64,000 nucleotides of DNA. Source: Microbacterium sp. LWO12-1.2. GTDB taxonomy: Bacteria > Actinomycetota > Actinomycetes > Actinomycetales > Microbacteriaceae. Positions within the stretch are counted from its first letter, which is position 1. Each line of letters starts with the position of its first letter. The translations under genes were made by a program, and so were the position numbers. The DNA lies in the NCBI RefSeq assembly GCF_040675875.1, contig NZ_JBEGII010000001.1, forward strand, positions 1,116,001 to 1,180,000, given 5' to 3'. The notes under the pieces were generated by a model that ran no database searches, was not told the origin of the DNA, and saw only the letters and a program-made list of their open reading frames with translations. Below are positions 8,163 through 17,376 of the stretch, piece after piece.

Positions 8163-9677
8163 TCACTTCACGTCGTCGTCGACCCAGTCCATCGACTTCG
8201 TGATGGCCTTGCGCCACAGGCGCAGCTGACGGTCGCGCTCGGCGTCTTCCATCGAGGGCTCCCAGCGCTCGTCCTCCTGCCAGTTGGCAGAGAGGTCGTC
8301 GAGACCGTTCCAGAACCCGACCGCGAGGCCGGCGGCGTACGCGGCGCCGAGCGCTGTGGTCTCCGCGACCACCGGACGCACGACCGGGACACCGAGGACA
8401 TCCGCCTGGAACTGCATGAGCGCGTCGTTGGCGACCATGCCGCCGTCGACCTTGAGCTCGGTGAGATCCACGCCGGCGTCCGCGTTCACGGCATCCAGCA
8501 CATCACGCGTCTGGAAGGCGACGGCCTCGAGCGCTGCGCGAGCGATGTGGTTCTTGTTCGCGTAGCGGGTGAGGCCGACGATGGCGCCGCGGGCGTCCGG
8601 ACGCCAGTACGGGGCGAACAGACCGGAGAACGCGGGGACGATGTACACGCCGCCGTTGTCCTCGACCTGGTCGGCGAGCTCTTCGACCTCGGGAGCCGAG
8701 GAGATGATCCCGAGCTGGTCGCGCAGCCACTGGATCAGCGACCCGGTGACGGCGATGGAGCCCTCCAGCGCGTAGTGCGTGGGCTGGTCGCCGAGCTTGT
8801 AGCCGACGGTCGTGAGCAGCCCGTTCTTCGAGTGGACGATCTCTTCGCCCGTGTTGAAGATCAGGAAGCAGCCCGTGCCATACGTGTTCTTGCTCTCGCC
8901 CTGCTGGAACGCCGCCTGGCCGAACGTCGCAGCCTGCTGGTCACCCAGGATGCCGGCGATCGGGGTCTCGCGCAGCAGCGAGGAGTCCTCCGCGGCGCCG
9001 TACACCTCGGAGGAGGAGCGGATCTCCGGCATCATCGACCGCGGCACGCCGAAGGCGTCGAGGATGTCGTCACGCCATTCGAGCGTCTCGAGGTCCATGA
9101 ACATCGTGCGCGATGCGTTGGTCACATCGGTCACGTGCACGCCGCCGTCGACACCGCCCGTCAGGTTCCACAGCACCCAGCTGTCGGTGGTGCCGAAGAT
9201 CAGATCTCCGGCTTCGGCCTTTTCGCGTGCCCCATCGACGTTCTCCAGGATCCACGCGATCTTGGTGCCGGAGAAGTAGGTCGCCAGCGGAAGGCCGACG
9301 ATCGGCTTGAAGCGCTCCACTCCGCCGTCCGCAGCCAGGCGGTCGACGATGTCCTGCGTCCGCGTGTCCTGCCAGACGATGGCGTTGTAGGCGGGCTTGC
9401 CGGTGGTCTTGTCCCAGACGACCGCGGTCTCGCGCTGGTTGGTGATGCCGACAGCGGCGATGTCGTGGCGTGTCAGGTCGGCACGGCTCAGAGCCAGACC
9501 GATGACCTCCTGCACGTTGCGCCAGATCTCGGACGCGTCGTGCTCGACCCAGCCGGCCTTCGGCAGGATCTGCTCGTGCTCCTTCTGGCCCGTCGCGATG
9601 ATGCTCCCCTTCTTGTCGAAGATGATCGCGCGGCTCGAGGTCGTTCCCTGGTCGATGGCGAGGATGTAGTCAGCCAT
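8163..9677 (-). CDS. glpK: Glycerol kinase GlpK
   Basis: Phosphorylates glycerol to sn-glycerol 3-phosphate with ATP, trapping glycerol brought in by GlpF. It has 504 residues, full length for the FGGY family. It starts [17 protein letters not shown] (phosphate-binding loop) and carries the conserved GQKEHEQI segment, the [14 protein letters not shown] region and [18 protein letters not shown] of the C-terminal domain. A strong AAAGGAG precedes the ATG. It is last gene of the glpD-glpF-glpK run, 28 bases after glpF. Confidence 0.98.
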   Translation of the reverse strand: MADYILAIDQGTTSSRAIIFDKKGSIIATGQKEHEQILPKAGWVEHDASEIWRNVQEVIGLALSRADLTRHDIAAVGITNQRETAVVWDKTTGKPAYNAIVWQDTRTQDIVDRLAADGGVERFKPIVGLPLATYFSGTKIAWILENVDGAREKAEAGDLIFGTTDSWVLWNLTGGVDGGVHVTDVTNASRTMFMDLETLEWRDDILDAFGVPRSMMPEIRSSSEVYGAAEDSSLLRETPIAGILGDQQAATFGQAAFQQGESKNTYGTGCFLIFNTGEEIVHSKNGLLTTVGYKLGDQPTHYALEGSIAVTGSLIQWLRDQLGIISSAPEVEELADQVEDNGGVYIVPAFSGLFAPYWRPDARGAIVGLTRYANKNHIARAALEAVAFQTRDVLDAVNADAGVDLTELKVDGGMVANDALMQFQADVLGVPVVRPVVAETTALGAAYAAGLAVGFWNGLDDLSANWQEDERWEPSMEDAERDRQLRLWRKAITKSMDWVDDDVK

Positions 9678-9705
9678 GTGTGTTCTCCTTTGAATTCAGG
9701 TGGGA

Positions 9706-10458
9706 TCAGGCGAGGTGGAGCAGGACGGGTGCTGCGAGGGCAGCGATCGCGCCACCGATGAGCGGACCGACGACCGGGACCCACGAGTAGGACCAGTCGC
9801 TCGAGCCCTTGCCCTTGATGGGGAGGATCGCGTGAGCGATACGCGGGCCGAGGTCACGGGCGGGGTTGATCGCGTATCCGGTCGGTCCACCGAGCGAGGC
9901 GCCGATCGCGACGACGAGCAGGGCGACGGGCAGCGCGGTGAGCGGTCCGAGGCCTCCGGGCGTTCCGACCTCGATGTCGCCGTAGTCGGCGAACGCGAGG
10001 ATCACGAACACCAGCACGAAGGTGCCGATGATCTCCGTGACGAGGTTCCAGCCGTAGGAGCGGATCGCCGGGCCGGTCGAGAAGACGCCGAGCTTGTTCG
10101 CCGCCTCAGGCTCCTCGTCGAAGTGCTGCTTGTACGCGAGCCACACCACGACGGCACCGATGATGGCGCCGAGCAACTCGGCGCCGGTGGCGACCAGGAA
10201 CATCGTGAAAGTGATGGTGCCGGAGATCAGCAGACCCACGCCGACGGCGGGGTTCAGGATGGCGCCGGAGTAGGCGGACACCAGAACACCGGCGAAGACC
10301 GCGAGGCCCCATCCCCAGTTCACCATCAGGAAGCCGCCACCGAAGCCCTTGTTCTTCGCCAGGGCGACGTTGGCGACCACGCCACATCCGAGCAGGATGA
10401 GCATCGCTGTGCCCACCAACTCCGAGAGGAAGTAGAGACCGAGATTGACATCAGCCAT
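9706..10458 (-). CDS. glpF: Glycerol facilitator (MIP/aquaporin family)
   Basis: Membrane channel of 250 residues with six transmembrane helices. Both half-helix motifs are present: NPAVG at 69-73 and NPARD at 198-202. The Asp after the second NPAR is the mark of glycerol-permeable aquaglyceroporins rather than strict water channels. It lies between glpD and glpK on the same strand, which supports the glycerol role. The Shine-Dalgarno is weak (AGGTC well upstream of the ATG). An inverted repeat sits in its leader. Confidence 0.95.
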   Translation of the reverse strand: MADVNLGLYFLSELVGTAMLILLGCGVVANVALAKNKGFGGGFLMVNWGWGLAVFAGVLVSAYSGAILNPAVGVGLLISGTITFTMFLVATGAELLGAIIGAVVVWLAYKQHFDEEPEAANKLGVFSTGPAIRSYGWNLVTEIIGTFVLVFVILAFADYGDIEVGTPGGLGPLTALPVALLVVAIGASLGGPTGYAINPARDLGPRIAHAILPIKGKGSSDWSYSWVPVVGPLIGGAIAALAAPVLLHLA

Positions 10459-10481
10459 GTCTTCATTGACCTTTCATGCGG

Positions 10482-10503
10482 GTCACGGCCCCTCTGCCGT
10501 GAC
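10482..10503 (-). promoter_or_regulatory. Hairpin in the glpD-glpF gap
   Basis: GTCACGGC (10482-10489) and GCCGTGAC (10496-10503) form a perfect 8-bp stem with a six-base loop, 23 bases before the glpF ATG. No U-run follows, so mRNA processing, differential stability or an operator are as likely as termination. Confidence 0.45.
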
Positions 10504-10550
10504 ACCTGGATGGGAGAGCGTCGCAAGGAGGGCGACGGTCGGAGATCTCG

Positions 10551-12260
10551 TCAGCCGCGGGTGCGCGACGAGATGTGGAGTCCATGCCTTTCGTTCAGCA
10601 GCTCACGCGTCTGCTCGAGTTCGGCGTCGTGCCGCGCACGATCCCAGCCCAGCAGCGGGGCGAGCGCGTCCGCGATCTCATCGATGACCTGTGCGTCGGC
10701 GTTTCCGGTGAAGGCGATGCTCGTTCGACGCAGGATGACGTCCTGCAGACGCGCGACCATCTCGTTGTGCACCATCCACTCGAGCTCGCGCGTCGAGAGG
10801 TCGCCGCCGGCGAGAGGGGCGTCCGTGCCCTGCTCGACGTATTCCCAGACCTGCGCGGCGCGGGTGCCATAGCGGGCGAGCAGCTTCTCGGCACGGTCTC
10901 CGGCGCCGGGGAGGTACTCCTGGATCCAGATGCGCTTCGCCTTCTCGGTTCGGGGGAAGTCCCGGCCGCCGCCGATGGCCCGCCCTGCCGTGGATACGGT
11001 GCGGGTGCGGTGGATGAGTCCGAGAACCACGTCCGAGAGGGACTCGCCCAGAGCCCGGAAGGTGGTCCACTTGCCACCGACGAGGCTGACCAGCGGCACG
11101 GAGCCCTTCTCGTCGACCTCGATGCGGTAGTCGCGCGACACGAAGCCGGGTGCCGTGTCTTCGTGGCGGGGGAGCGGGCGGATGCCGGAGAACCGGTACA
11201 CGATCTGGTCGCGGTTCACGTCGATCTGCGGGAACACGTGGTGGATGAGGTCGAAGAAGTAGTCGACCTCCTCCTCGGTGCACACCGCGACCTCGCGCGG
11301 ATCCGCGTCGATGTCGGTGGTGCCGACGAGCACGCGCCCCTTGAGCGGGTAGATGAGCACGATACGTCCGTCGGAGTGCTCGAAGAAGATCTCGCGGCCG
11401 CGGGTCGCCTCGAGCAGCTCCGGGTGGTCCAGCACGATGTGCGAACCCTTGGTTCCGCCCATGAAACGGGTGTCCGTGCCCAGCGCGTCGTTGGTGAGGT
11501 CCGTCCAGGGGCCGGAGGTGTTGACGACCACGTCCGCCGCTACCGCGAACTCCGTGCCGCTCTCACGATCGCGAAGGAGCACGGTGTCTCCGTCGCGACC
11601 GATCGCCTCGACGTAGTTGAGGGCCTTGGCTGCGGGGTGGGCGGCAAGACCGTCCTGCAGGACGTCCAGCGCGAGGCGCTCCGGGTCATGCATCGAAGCG
11701 TCATAGTACGTCGCGGTGTACTTGATGTTCGGGTCGAGCGAGGGGAGCTCCGCGAGCGAGCGCTTACGCCCGAGGAAGCGGTGCCGGGGGACGCTGCCGC
11801 CGTCACGGGAGAACGTGTCGTAGATCGTCAGGCCGATCTTGATCAGGAAGGCGCCGCGCTCCTGCGGCTTGCCGCTGCGGTGCGTCAGGAAACGCAACGG
11901 AGCGGACAGGATCCCCGAGAAGGTCGAGTAGATCGGGATGGTCGTCTGCAGCGGCTTGACGTAGTGGGGAGCGATCTTGAGCAGACCGTTGCGCTCCTCG
12001 ACCGACTCGCGCACGAGACGGAACTCGCCGTTCTCGAGATACCGGATGCCACCGTGGATCATGTGACTCGAGGCGGATGAGGCGCCCGAGGCGAAGTCTC
12101 CGCGTTCGACGAGGAGGACGTCGACTCCCTGCAGTGCCAGATCCCGGAATGCGGAGATGCCGTTGATCCCGCCACCGATGAGAAGGACGCTCGTGCGTCC
12201 GGATTCACGGACTGCGCGTACCTCAGCGCGTTCCGCTGACGAGTGCGTCGACTCGATCAT
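10551..12260 (-). CDS. glpD: Aerobic glycerol-3-phosphate dehydrogenase GlpD
   Basis: Membrane-associated FAD enzyme oxidising glycerol 3-phosphate to dihydroxyacetone phosphate and passing electrons to quinone. It has 569 residues. The FAD-binding GGGINGIS lies at about 29-36, followed by VERGDFASGASSASSHMIHG, a GlpD hallmark, with the C-terminal DAO_C domain from about 400. An AGGGG lies about 8 bases before the ATG. It is first gene of the glp operon, divergent from the SorC-type regulator across 102 bases. Confidence 0.97.
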   Translation of the reverse strand: MIESTHSSAERAEVRAVRESGRTSVLLIGGGINGISAFRDLALQGVDVLLVERGDFASGASSASSHMIHGGIRYLENGEFRLVRESVEERNGLLKIAPHYVKPLQTTIPIYSTFSGILSAPLRFLTHRSGKPQERGAFLIKIGLTIYDTFSRDGGSVPRHRFLGRKRSLAELPSLDPNIKYTATYYDASMHDPERLALDVLQDGLAAHPAAKALNYVEAIGRDGDTVLLRDRESGTEFAVAADVVVNTSGPWTDLTNDALGTDTRFMGGTKGSHIVLDHPELLEATRGREIFFEHSDGRIVLIYPLKGRVLVGTTDIDADPREVAVCTEEEVDYFFDLIHHVFPQIDVNRDQIVYRFSGIRPLPRHEDTAPGFVSRDYRIEVDEKGSVPLVSLVGGKWTTFRALGESLSDVVLGLIHRTRTVSTAGRAIGGGRDFPRTEKAKRIWIQEYLPGAGDRAEKLLARYGTRAAQVWEYVEQGTDAPLAGGDLSTRELEWMVHNEMVARLQDVILRRTSIAFTGNADAQVIDEIADALAPLLGWDRARHDAELEQTRELLNERHGLHISSRTRG

Positions 12261-12324
12261 CTTCGACCCCTATTCCTTGCTTGCCACCCAGCATCGACCT
12301 GTGGAACGCTGTGCGCAAGTCCAC

Positions 12325-12338
12325 TGCACATATGTGCA
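12325..12338. promoter_or_regulatory. Perfect palindrome between glpD and the SorC-type regulator gene
   Basis: TGCACATATGTGCA is a perfect 14-bp palindrome lying 24 bases before the regulator ATG and 64 bases before the glpD ATG. It is the strongest operator candidate in the divergent region, and a related half site GTGCGCAAG lies just upstream at 12311-12319. Which protein binds is inferred from position. Confidence 0.5.
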
Positions 12339-12362
12339 AGGATCGAGGGCGAGGAGGAACCC

Positions 12363-13334
12363 ATGGCCGACCCCGGCGCGCAATCCCGCGATTCGAAGCT
12401 GATCGCGGCGCTCACTGCTGCGCAGCTCTACTACATGCAGGACAAGACCATGGAGGTGATCGCCCAGGAGTTGGGTACCTCCCGCTCGTCGGTGTCGAGG
12501 CTGCTGAGCTTCGCGCGCGAGAGCGGACTGGTCGACATCCGGATCAACTCACCCCTCGAGCGGCTGGGGATTCTGGAGCAGCGGATCCGTGATCGCCATC
12601 GTGTGGCGGCGCACGTGGTCCCGATGTCTGAGATCGTGAGCGAGGTCGAACGGCTGGAGCGGGTCGCGCTGACCGCCGGCAGGCTCCTCTCGCAGTTCGT
12701 CGACTCGAACATGATCATCGGCGTCGCATGGGGTTCGACGATCAGCGCGGTCAGCCGCGGTCTGACGCAGAAGGAGACCCACAACACGACCTTCGTGCAG
12801 CTCAACGGTGCGGGAAACACGCAGACCAGTGGTGTCGAGTACTCCAGCGACATCCTGCAGCGATTCGGTAGCGCGTTCGGCGCGCAGGTGCAGCAGTTCC
12901 CCGTGCCGGCGTTCTTCGACGATCCGGCGACGCGTGAGGCCATGTGGCGTGAGCGCAGCACACGCAGGGTTCTCGACCTGCAGGCCAAGATGGACATCGC
13001 CGTCTTCAGCCTCGGTTCCCCGGCGGCGGAGGTGCCGAGCCGCGTCTACGTGGGCGGCTACCTCGGTCGCGACGACTACCGGAGTCTTCGAGAGGATCAT
13101 GCGATCGGCGATGTGGCGACGGTGTTCTTCCGCTCTGACGGCTCATGGCGTGATATCAGGGTCAACGCGCGAGCAACAGGGCCGGGGCTCGATCGCCTGC
13201 GGCGGGTCCCTCGCCGGGTGTGCGTCGTCTCCGGCATCCCTAAGCTCGTGAGCCTGCGTGCCGCCATCGCGGCAGACCTCATCACCGACGTGGTGCTCGA
13301 TGAAGGCCTCGCGCGACAACTCGTCGACGACTGA
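12363..13334 (+). CDS. SorC/DeoR-type sugar-binding transcriptional regulator
   Basis: A 323-residue regulator. The N-terminal helix-turn-helix spans about residues 15-55, with QDKTMEVIAQELGTSRSSVSRLLSFARE interrupted only by normal spacing. The C-terminal sugar-phosphate sensor domain spans about 60-315, including IIGVAWGSTI. Start ATG 12363 has GAGGAGG just upstream; longer in-frame upstream sequence is not protein-like. Being divergent from glpD, it most likely controls the glycerol operon in response to a phosphorylated intermediate such as glycerol 3-phosphate. The effector is inference. Confidence 0.9.
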   Translation: MADPGAQSRDSKLIAALTAAQLYYMQDKTMEVIAQELGTSRSSVSRLLSFARESGLVDIRINSPLERLGILEQRIRDRHRVAAHVVPMSEIVSEVERLERVALTAGRLLSQFVDSNMIIGVAWGSTISAVSRGLTQKETHNTTFVQLNGAGNTQTSGVEYSSDILQRFGSAFGAQVQQFPVPAFFDDPATREAMWRERSTRRVLDLQAKMDIAVFSLGSPAAEVPSRVYVGGYLGRDDYRSLREDHAIGDVATVFFRSDGSWRDIRVNARATGPGLDRLRRVPRRVCVVSGIPKLVSLRAAIAADLITDVVLDEGLARQLVDD

Positions 13335-13358
13335 GCTGTTCGTCGACGACTGAGCTGT
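13321..13358 (+). repeat. 19-bp tandem duplication across the regulator stop codon
   Basis: A 19-base unit beginning TCGTCGACGACTGAG occurs twice head to tail (13321-13339 and 13340-13358). The first copy holds the last codons and TGA of the SorC-type gene; the second repeats them out of use after the stop. Confidence 0.9.
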
Positions 13359-13375
13359 GAGGCTCCCCGAGAGGC

Positions 13376-14527
13376 TCAGGACTCGTCGATCGATGACTCC
13401 GGCCCTGAGCGGAACTCGCGGATCAGATGCTGCACGACCTCGCCCAGGTCGCCGTCCGACGCATCGGCCACCGCGAGCTGGCGTGCGTAGCTCGCTCCTT
13501 CGTCGAGGATCGTGTGCAGGCTGGCGAACTCTCTTGAGCATCCCATCTCGACGGCGATGGGGGCGAGGTCGTCGATGGTCTGCGCCAGGTGCTCGCTCAC
13601 AGGGAGCTGCCTGCCCTCGGCATCGACGATGATGCGGGCGTCGAGTCCGTAGCGGGCGGCACGCCACTTGTTCTCACGGTGATACCAGGCAGGCATCTGG
13701 GGGAGTGCTTCTCCCGCGTCGAGTGCGCGGGAGAAGTGCTCGACCAGGACTTGGACCAGGGAGGCGATGGCGGCGAGCTCCGGGAGTGTGGAGACGCCGT
13801 CGCACGCGCGCACCTCGATCGTGCCCCACTTCGGGGCCGGTCGGATATCCCAGCGGACCTCGGAGGCATCGGCCATGACGCCCGTGCGCACCATGTCTTC
13901 CAGATACGCCTCGAATTGGGACCAGTCCTGCAGAGGCCAGGGGAGTCCGGCCGTGGGAAGCTGCTGGAACACGAGAGCGCGGTTCGATGCGTAGCCCGTG
14001 CGCTCGCCCGCCCAGAACGGACTGGAGGCGGCGATCGACTGCAGGTGTGGCAGGAAGCCCGTGAGCGCATTGATGATCGGGAACACCTTGCGCTGGTCCT
14101 CGACGCCGATGTGGACGTGGATGCCCCAGATCATCATGTTGCGGCCCCACCACTGCGTCCGCTCGATCAGCGTGTGGTACCGCGTCTTGTCGGTCACCTG
14201 TTGGTCGAACCACTGCGCGAAGGGATGACTGCCTGCCGACAGCAACTCGATACCTGCGGGATCGGTGGCCGATCTGACGGCGGCGATCGCCTGAGCGATG
14301 TCATCCACGGCCTGGGCGACGGAGTCGCCGACACCACTGGTGACCTCGATGGTGTTGGTGAGGAGTTCGCCGGTGACGGTGTGACGCTCGTCGACGCTTT
14401 CCTCCTCGAGCGCGGCCAAGAGGTCGGGGGCGCGTCCGACCAGGTCACCGCTCGCCGGATCGGCGAGCATGATCTCCCATTCCAGTCCGACGGTGGAGCG
14501 GGCCGAAGGCGCGAAATCGAGCGTCAC
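13376..14527 (-). CDS. Carboxylate-amine ligase, glutamate-cysteine ligase family 2 (YbdK/EgtA-like)
   Basis: A 383-residue ATP-grasp-related GCS2 family enzyme that couples a carboxylate (glutamate in known members) to an amine. Visible family segments are VGLEWEIML near the N-terminus (metal/ATP site), TNTIEVTSGV, WGIHVHIGVED, ASSPFWAGERTGYASNR, and WDIRPAPKWGTIEVRACD. The substrate cannot be decided: gamma-glutamylcysteine formation is one option, but many YbdK homologues have weak or other activity. Start at GTG 14527 is favoured because CAGACT ends six bases before it; an in-frame GTG at 14533 is two codons earlier. Confidence 0.87.
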   Translation of the reverse strand: MTLDFAPSARSTVGLEWEIMLADPASGDLVGRAPDLLAALEEESVDERHTVTGELLTNTIEVTSGVGDSVAQAVDDIAQAIAAVRSATDPAGIELLSAGSHPFAQWFDQQVTDKTRYHTLIERTQWWGRNMMIWGIHVHIGVEDQRKVFPIINALTGFLPHLQSIAASSPFWAGERTGYASNRALVFQQLPTAGLPWPLQDWSQFEAYLEDMVRTGVMADASEVRWDIRPAPKWGTIEVRACDGVSTLPELAAIASLVQVLVEHFSRALDAGEALPQMPAWYHRENKWRAARYGLDARIIVDAEGRQLPVSEHLAQTIDDLAPIAVEMGCSREFASLHTILDEGASYARQLAVADASDGDLGEVVQHLIREFRSGPESSIDES

Positions 14528-14605
14528 GAGCACAGTCTGGCACGCAGAGCGAAGGTGTCTGCAACACCCGTGTCGCTGCGTTTCGCTCCTGGCGCTCCTA
14601 TCTGG

Positions 14606-14611
14606 CAGAAT
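14606..14611 (+). promoter_or_regulatory. Putative rpsP operon -10
   Basis: CAGAAT within TGGCAGAAT lies about 125 bases before rpsP in a 203-base gap. The same nine bases precede rplS. The rest of the gap holds no other convincing feature. Confidence 0.4.
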
Positions 14612-14736
14612 AGAAGGTCGGACGACCTGCTCGACCCTCTATCCAGCTATCGTCCTCACCTTTTGAGCTTCCGCCGGGTGTGCACCCCACTCTCCAGGCG
14701 ATCAGTTCGTTTCCTTCCACACAATTCAGGAGAATC

Positions 14737-15165
14737 GTGGCTGTCAAGATTCGTCTCAAGCGCCTGGGCAAGATCCGTGCGCCGTACTACCGCATCGTCG
14801 TCGCCGACTCGAAGACCAAGCGCGATGGTCGCGTGATCGAAGAGATCGGCAAGTACCACCCCACCGAGGAGCCCTCGTTCATCGAGGTCGACTCCGAGCG
14901 GGCTCAGTACTGGCTCTCCGTCGGCGCCCAGCCGACCGAGCAGGTCGCCGCGATCCTCAAGATCACCGGTGACTGGGGCAAGTTCAAGGGCGACAAGGAC
15001 GCGAAGTCCACGCTCAAGGTCAAGGAGCCCAAGGTTCCGTTCGAGATCGACGCCGCCAAGAAGTCCGTCGTGAAGCCCAAGGCAGAGAAGAAGGTGGAGG
15101 CCCCCGCTGAGGAGGCTCCCGCTGCTGCCGAGGCCGACGCGGCTCCCGCCGCCGACGCAGAGTAA
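14737..15165 (+). CDS. rpsP: 30S ribosomal protein S16
   Basis: Small-subunit assembly protein. The GTG at 14737 follows CAGGAGA, and the protein begins [12 protein letters not shown], the universal S16 N-terminus. At 142 residues it is about 60 longer than the E. coli protein: the S16 core ends near residue 80, and an Ala/Glu/Lys-rich tail follows, ending in an acidic Ala/Asp run. First gene of rpsP-khpA-rimM-trmD. Confidence 0.97.
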   Translation: MAVKIRLKRLGKIRAPYYRIVVADSKTKRDGRVIEEIGKYHPTEEPSFIEVDSERAQYWLSVGAQPTEQVAAILKITGDWGKFKGDKDAKSTLKVKEPKVPFEIDAAKKSVVKPKAEKKVEAPAEEAPAAAEADAAPAADAE

Positions 15166-15171
15166 TCCGTC

Positions 15172-15402
15172 GTGCTTGCCGCCGCGCTCGAACACATCGT
15201 CAAGGGGATCGTCGATCACCCTGAGGATGTCAGCATCAACGAATCCACATCGCCGCGAGGCGATCTCCTCGAGGTGCGCGTGCACCCCGATGACCGTGGA
15301 CGTGTGATCGGGCGCGGCGGACGCACCGCGAAGGCGCTTCGTACGCTCATCACCGCGTTGGCCGACGGACGTCGCGTCCGCGTCGATGTCGCGGACGACT
15401 GA
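15172..15402 (+). CDS. khpA: KH-domain RNA-binding protein KhpA
   Basis: A 76-residue single KH domain protein. It contains the RNA-binding loop GRVIGRGGRTAKAL in its second half. It sits between rpsP and rimM as in most Gram-positive genomes; the family (formerly YlqC) binds small RNAs and mRNAs and affects cell-wall growth. GTG start at 15172, six bases after the rpsP stop. Confidence 0.92.
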   Translation: MLAAALEHIVKGIVDHPEDVSINESTSPRGDLLEVRVHPDDRGRVIGRGGRTAKALRTLITALADGRRVRVDVADD

Positions 15403-15403
15403 C

Positions 15404-16003
15404 GTGGCGTCGCAGGACGGGAACAAGAGCAAGAACCAGCTGCGCGTCGGGCGCCTCGTCAAGGCTCATGGCCTCAAGGGCGGCCTCAAGGTGGAGCTGT
15501 ACACGGACAACCCCGAGCGGCGCTTCCACACCGGCGCCGCGTTCACGTTGCAGGTGCCCGAGGCATCTCCGTGGCACGGAAAAGACGTCACTATCCGCGA
15601 GTACCGGGTGATGAACGGAAGCCCAGTGGTGTTCTTCGACGACGTCGAGGACCGCACCGCTGCCGAGAGCCTCGTGCGAGCGATCCTCTGGATCGATCAG
15701 GATGTCGATGAGGTCGAGGACAACGCGTGGTTCGATCACCAGCTCGTCGGGCTCGACGTCGTCCGTGACGATGTCGTCGTGGGCCGCGTGGTGAGGATCG
15801 AGCATTTCCCGGCCCAGGACCTCCTGATCATCAAGACGGGCGAACGCGAGATCATGGTCCCCTTCGTCGAGGCGATCGTGCCGTCGGTCGACGTGGCACA
15901 GGGACGAGTCATCGTCACACCGCCTCCCGGACTCTTCGAAGACCTCCCGGATTCGTCGGACGTCGAGGCTGCACCCAGCTCGGACGCCGACGCGGCCGAG
16001 TGA
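15404..16003 (+). CDS. rimM: Ribosome maturation factor RimM
   Basis: Binds S19 and helps mature the 3' domain of 16S rRNA. It has 199 residues from the GTG at 15404. The N-terminal RimM domain starts [17 protein letters not shown], and the C-terminal PRC-barrel contains [11 protein letters not shown] and [15 protein letters not shown]. The tail is acidic ([16 protein letters not shown]). An ATG at 15386 is in frame but overlaps khpA by 17 bases; the GTG one base after the khpA stop is preferred, without certainty. Confidence 0.94.
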   Translation: MASQDGNKSKNQLRVGRLVKAHGLKGGLKVELYTDNPERRFHTGAAFTLQVPEASPWHGKDVTIREYRVMNGSPVVFFDDVEDRTAAESLVRAILWIDQDVDEVEDNAWFDHQLVGLDVVRDDVVVGRVVRIEHFPAQDLLIIKTGEREIMVPFVEAIVPSVDVAQGRVIVTPPPGLFEDLPDSSDVEAAPSSDADAAE

Positions 16004-16010
16004 CGCCGGA

Positions 16011-16016
16011 TACGGT
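16011..16016 (+). promoter_or_regulatory. Putative -10 for trmD
   Basis: TACGGT ends six bases before the GTG start at 16023; no Shine-Dalgarno. It suggests an internal promoter in the rpsP operon. Confidence 0.45.
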
Positions 16017-16022
16017 TCCCCT

Positions 16023-16724
16023 GTGCGCATCGACGTTCTCTCCATCTTCCCGTCGTATTTCGACGGTCTGACGCTGTCGCTCCTCGGCAAGGCGCAGAGC
16101 TCAGGGATCCTCGATCTGCACGTCCGCGACCTTCGCGACTGGACGAGCGATCGGCATCGCACCGTCGATGACACTCCGTACGGCGGCGGTGCCGGCATGG
16201 TGATGAAGCCGGAGCCATGGGGGCTCGCCCTCGATGAGATCAGTGCGCTGTCCGATCGACCGACGATCATCTTCCCTTCGCCTGCCGGCGAGGTCTTCAC
16301 TCAGGCGACCGCTCGAGACCTGTCCGATCGCGATCACCTCGTGTTCGGCTGCGGGCGATACGAAGGCATCGACGAACGCGTCTTCGACTACGCGTCGACC
16401 CTCGGCGAAGTGCGACTCATCAGCCTCGGAGACTATGTGTTGAACGGGGGAGAGGTCGCGACGATGGCGATGATCGAGGCGATCGGTCGTCTCATCCCCG
16501 GCGTCGTCGGCAACCCGGAGAGCCTCGTCGAGGAATCGCATGAGGATGGGCTGCTGGAGTATCCGTCCTACACGAAGCCCTCGGTGTGGCGCGAACATGC
16601 CGTACCCGACGTGCTTCTCAGCGGAAATCATGCCGCGATCGCAGCGTGGCGCCGCGAACAGCAGCTCGAGCGCACGCGGAGGCGGCGTCCCGACCTGCTC
16701 GCACCCGGCGACGAACGAGCCTAG
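16023..16724 (+). CDS. trmD: tRNA (guanine-N1)-methyltransferase TrmD
   Basis: Methylates G37 of tRNAs with G36, preventing frameshifts. It has 233 residues in the SPOUT fold. It starts [16 protein letters not shown]. The knot carries [13 protein letters not shown] and [12 protein letters not shown], which bind S-adenosylmethionine. GTG start. Its TAG stop overlaps the stop of the convergent phosphatase gene in a shared CTAG. Confidence 0.97.
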   Translation: MRIDVLSIFPSYFDGLTLSLLGKAQSSGILDLHVRDLRDWTSDRHRTVDDTPYGGGAGMVMKPEPWGLALDEISALSDRPTIIFPSPAGEVFTQATARDLSDRDHLVFGCGRYEGIDERVFDYASTLGEVRLISLGDYVLNGGEVATMAMIEAIGRLIPGVVGNPESLVEESHEDGLLEYPSYTKPSVWREHAVPDVLLSGNHAAIAAWRREQQLERTRRRRPDLLAPGDERA

Positions 16725-17314
16725 AGCACGCTCTCCACACCCCCGTCTATGCGGAAGACCACGCTGTGCGGGTGGCGGAGACCGAGAGCGCCCATCGCGT
16801 CGAGTCCGCGAAGCTCGGCGCGCAGCATCCTGCCGATCATCTCGTGACTGACCAGAAGTGGCGTGCCTGTCGCAGCCCAGCCGCAGCTGGTCAGAGCCTT
16901 GCGCGCCCGTACTCTGGCCTGCGCATAGCTCTCCCCACCGGGAAACGCCCAGCCGTAGCGATTCGCCGCTCGTTCCTCCCGCGCGGTCGGGAACGCTTCA
17001 TCGATCTCGGCCCACGTCATCCCTGCGAGTTCGCCGTGGTGTACTTCGGCGAGCTCGGGCACTTCGATCAAGTCGGCGCCGAGACGCTCCGCGATGATCA
17101 CGGATGTTCTGAGCGCTCTACCCAACGGACTCGAGCACACGGTGCTGATGCCGTACCCTGCAAGTCGGTCGGCCATCGAGCGTGCCTGCGCTATGCCGTC
17201 CGCGGTCAACGGGGAGTCCAGCTGGCCCTGCAAGCGGTGCTCGAGATTCCAGGCCGTCTGACCGTGGCGCACCAGGAAGACGCGCTCCGGTACATGGCGA
17301 TCCTGGGGAATCAT
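16721..17314 (-). CDS. Histidine phosphatase (phosphoglycerate mutase) family protein
   Basis: A 197-residue branch-1 histidine phosphatase. VFLVRHGQT (12-20) holds the phospho-accepting His17, and [20 protein letters not shown] and [12 protein letters not shown] supply the remaining pocket including the second His. The substrate is unknown; such small members dephosphorylate sugar phosphates, nucleotides or cofactors rather than act as glycolytic mutase. ATG 17314 is chosen: CATCCT ends six bases before it. Divergent from the methyltransferase gene. Confidence 0.88.
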   Translation of the reverse strand: MIPQDRHVPERVFLVRHGQTAWNLEHRLQGQLDSPLTADGIAQARSMADRLAGYGISTVCSSPLGRALRTSVIIAERLGADLIEVPELAEVHHGELAGMTWAEIDEAFPTAREERAANRYGWAFPGGESYAQARVRARKALTSCGWAATGTPLLVSHEMIGRMLRAELRGLDAMGALGLRHPHSVVFRIDGGVESVL

Positions 17315-17364
17315 GTGCTCAGGATGGCACAGCGGCGTCCACGAGTGAGGAAGTGCTGCGTTGA

Positions 17365-17370
17365 TACGGT
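17365..17370 (+). promoter_or_regulatory. Putative -10 for the methyltransferase gene
   Basis: TACGGT ends six bases before the ATG at 17377; no Shine-Dalgarno. Confidence 0.45.
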
Positions 17371-17376
17371 CGAAGC

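Noticed and set aside
8034..9761. Long plus-strand open frame antisense to glpK (about 575 codons)
   Set aside because: High-GC antisense shadow: Arg/Asp/Val-rich with no motif, while the opposite strand encodes a full glycerol kinase.
10575..12080. Long plus-strand frame antisense to glpD
   Set aside because: Same shadow effect; composition is not protein-like and glpD is unmistakable.
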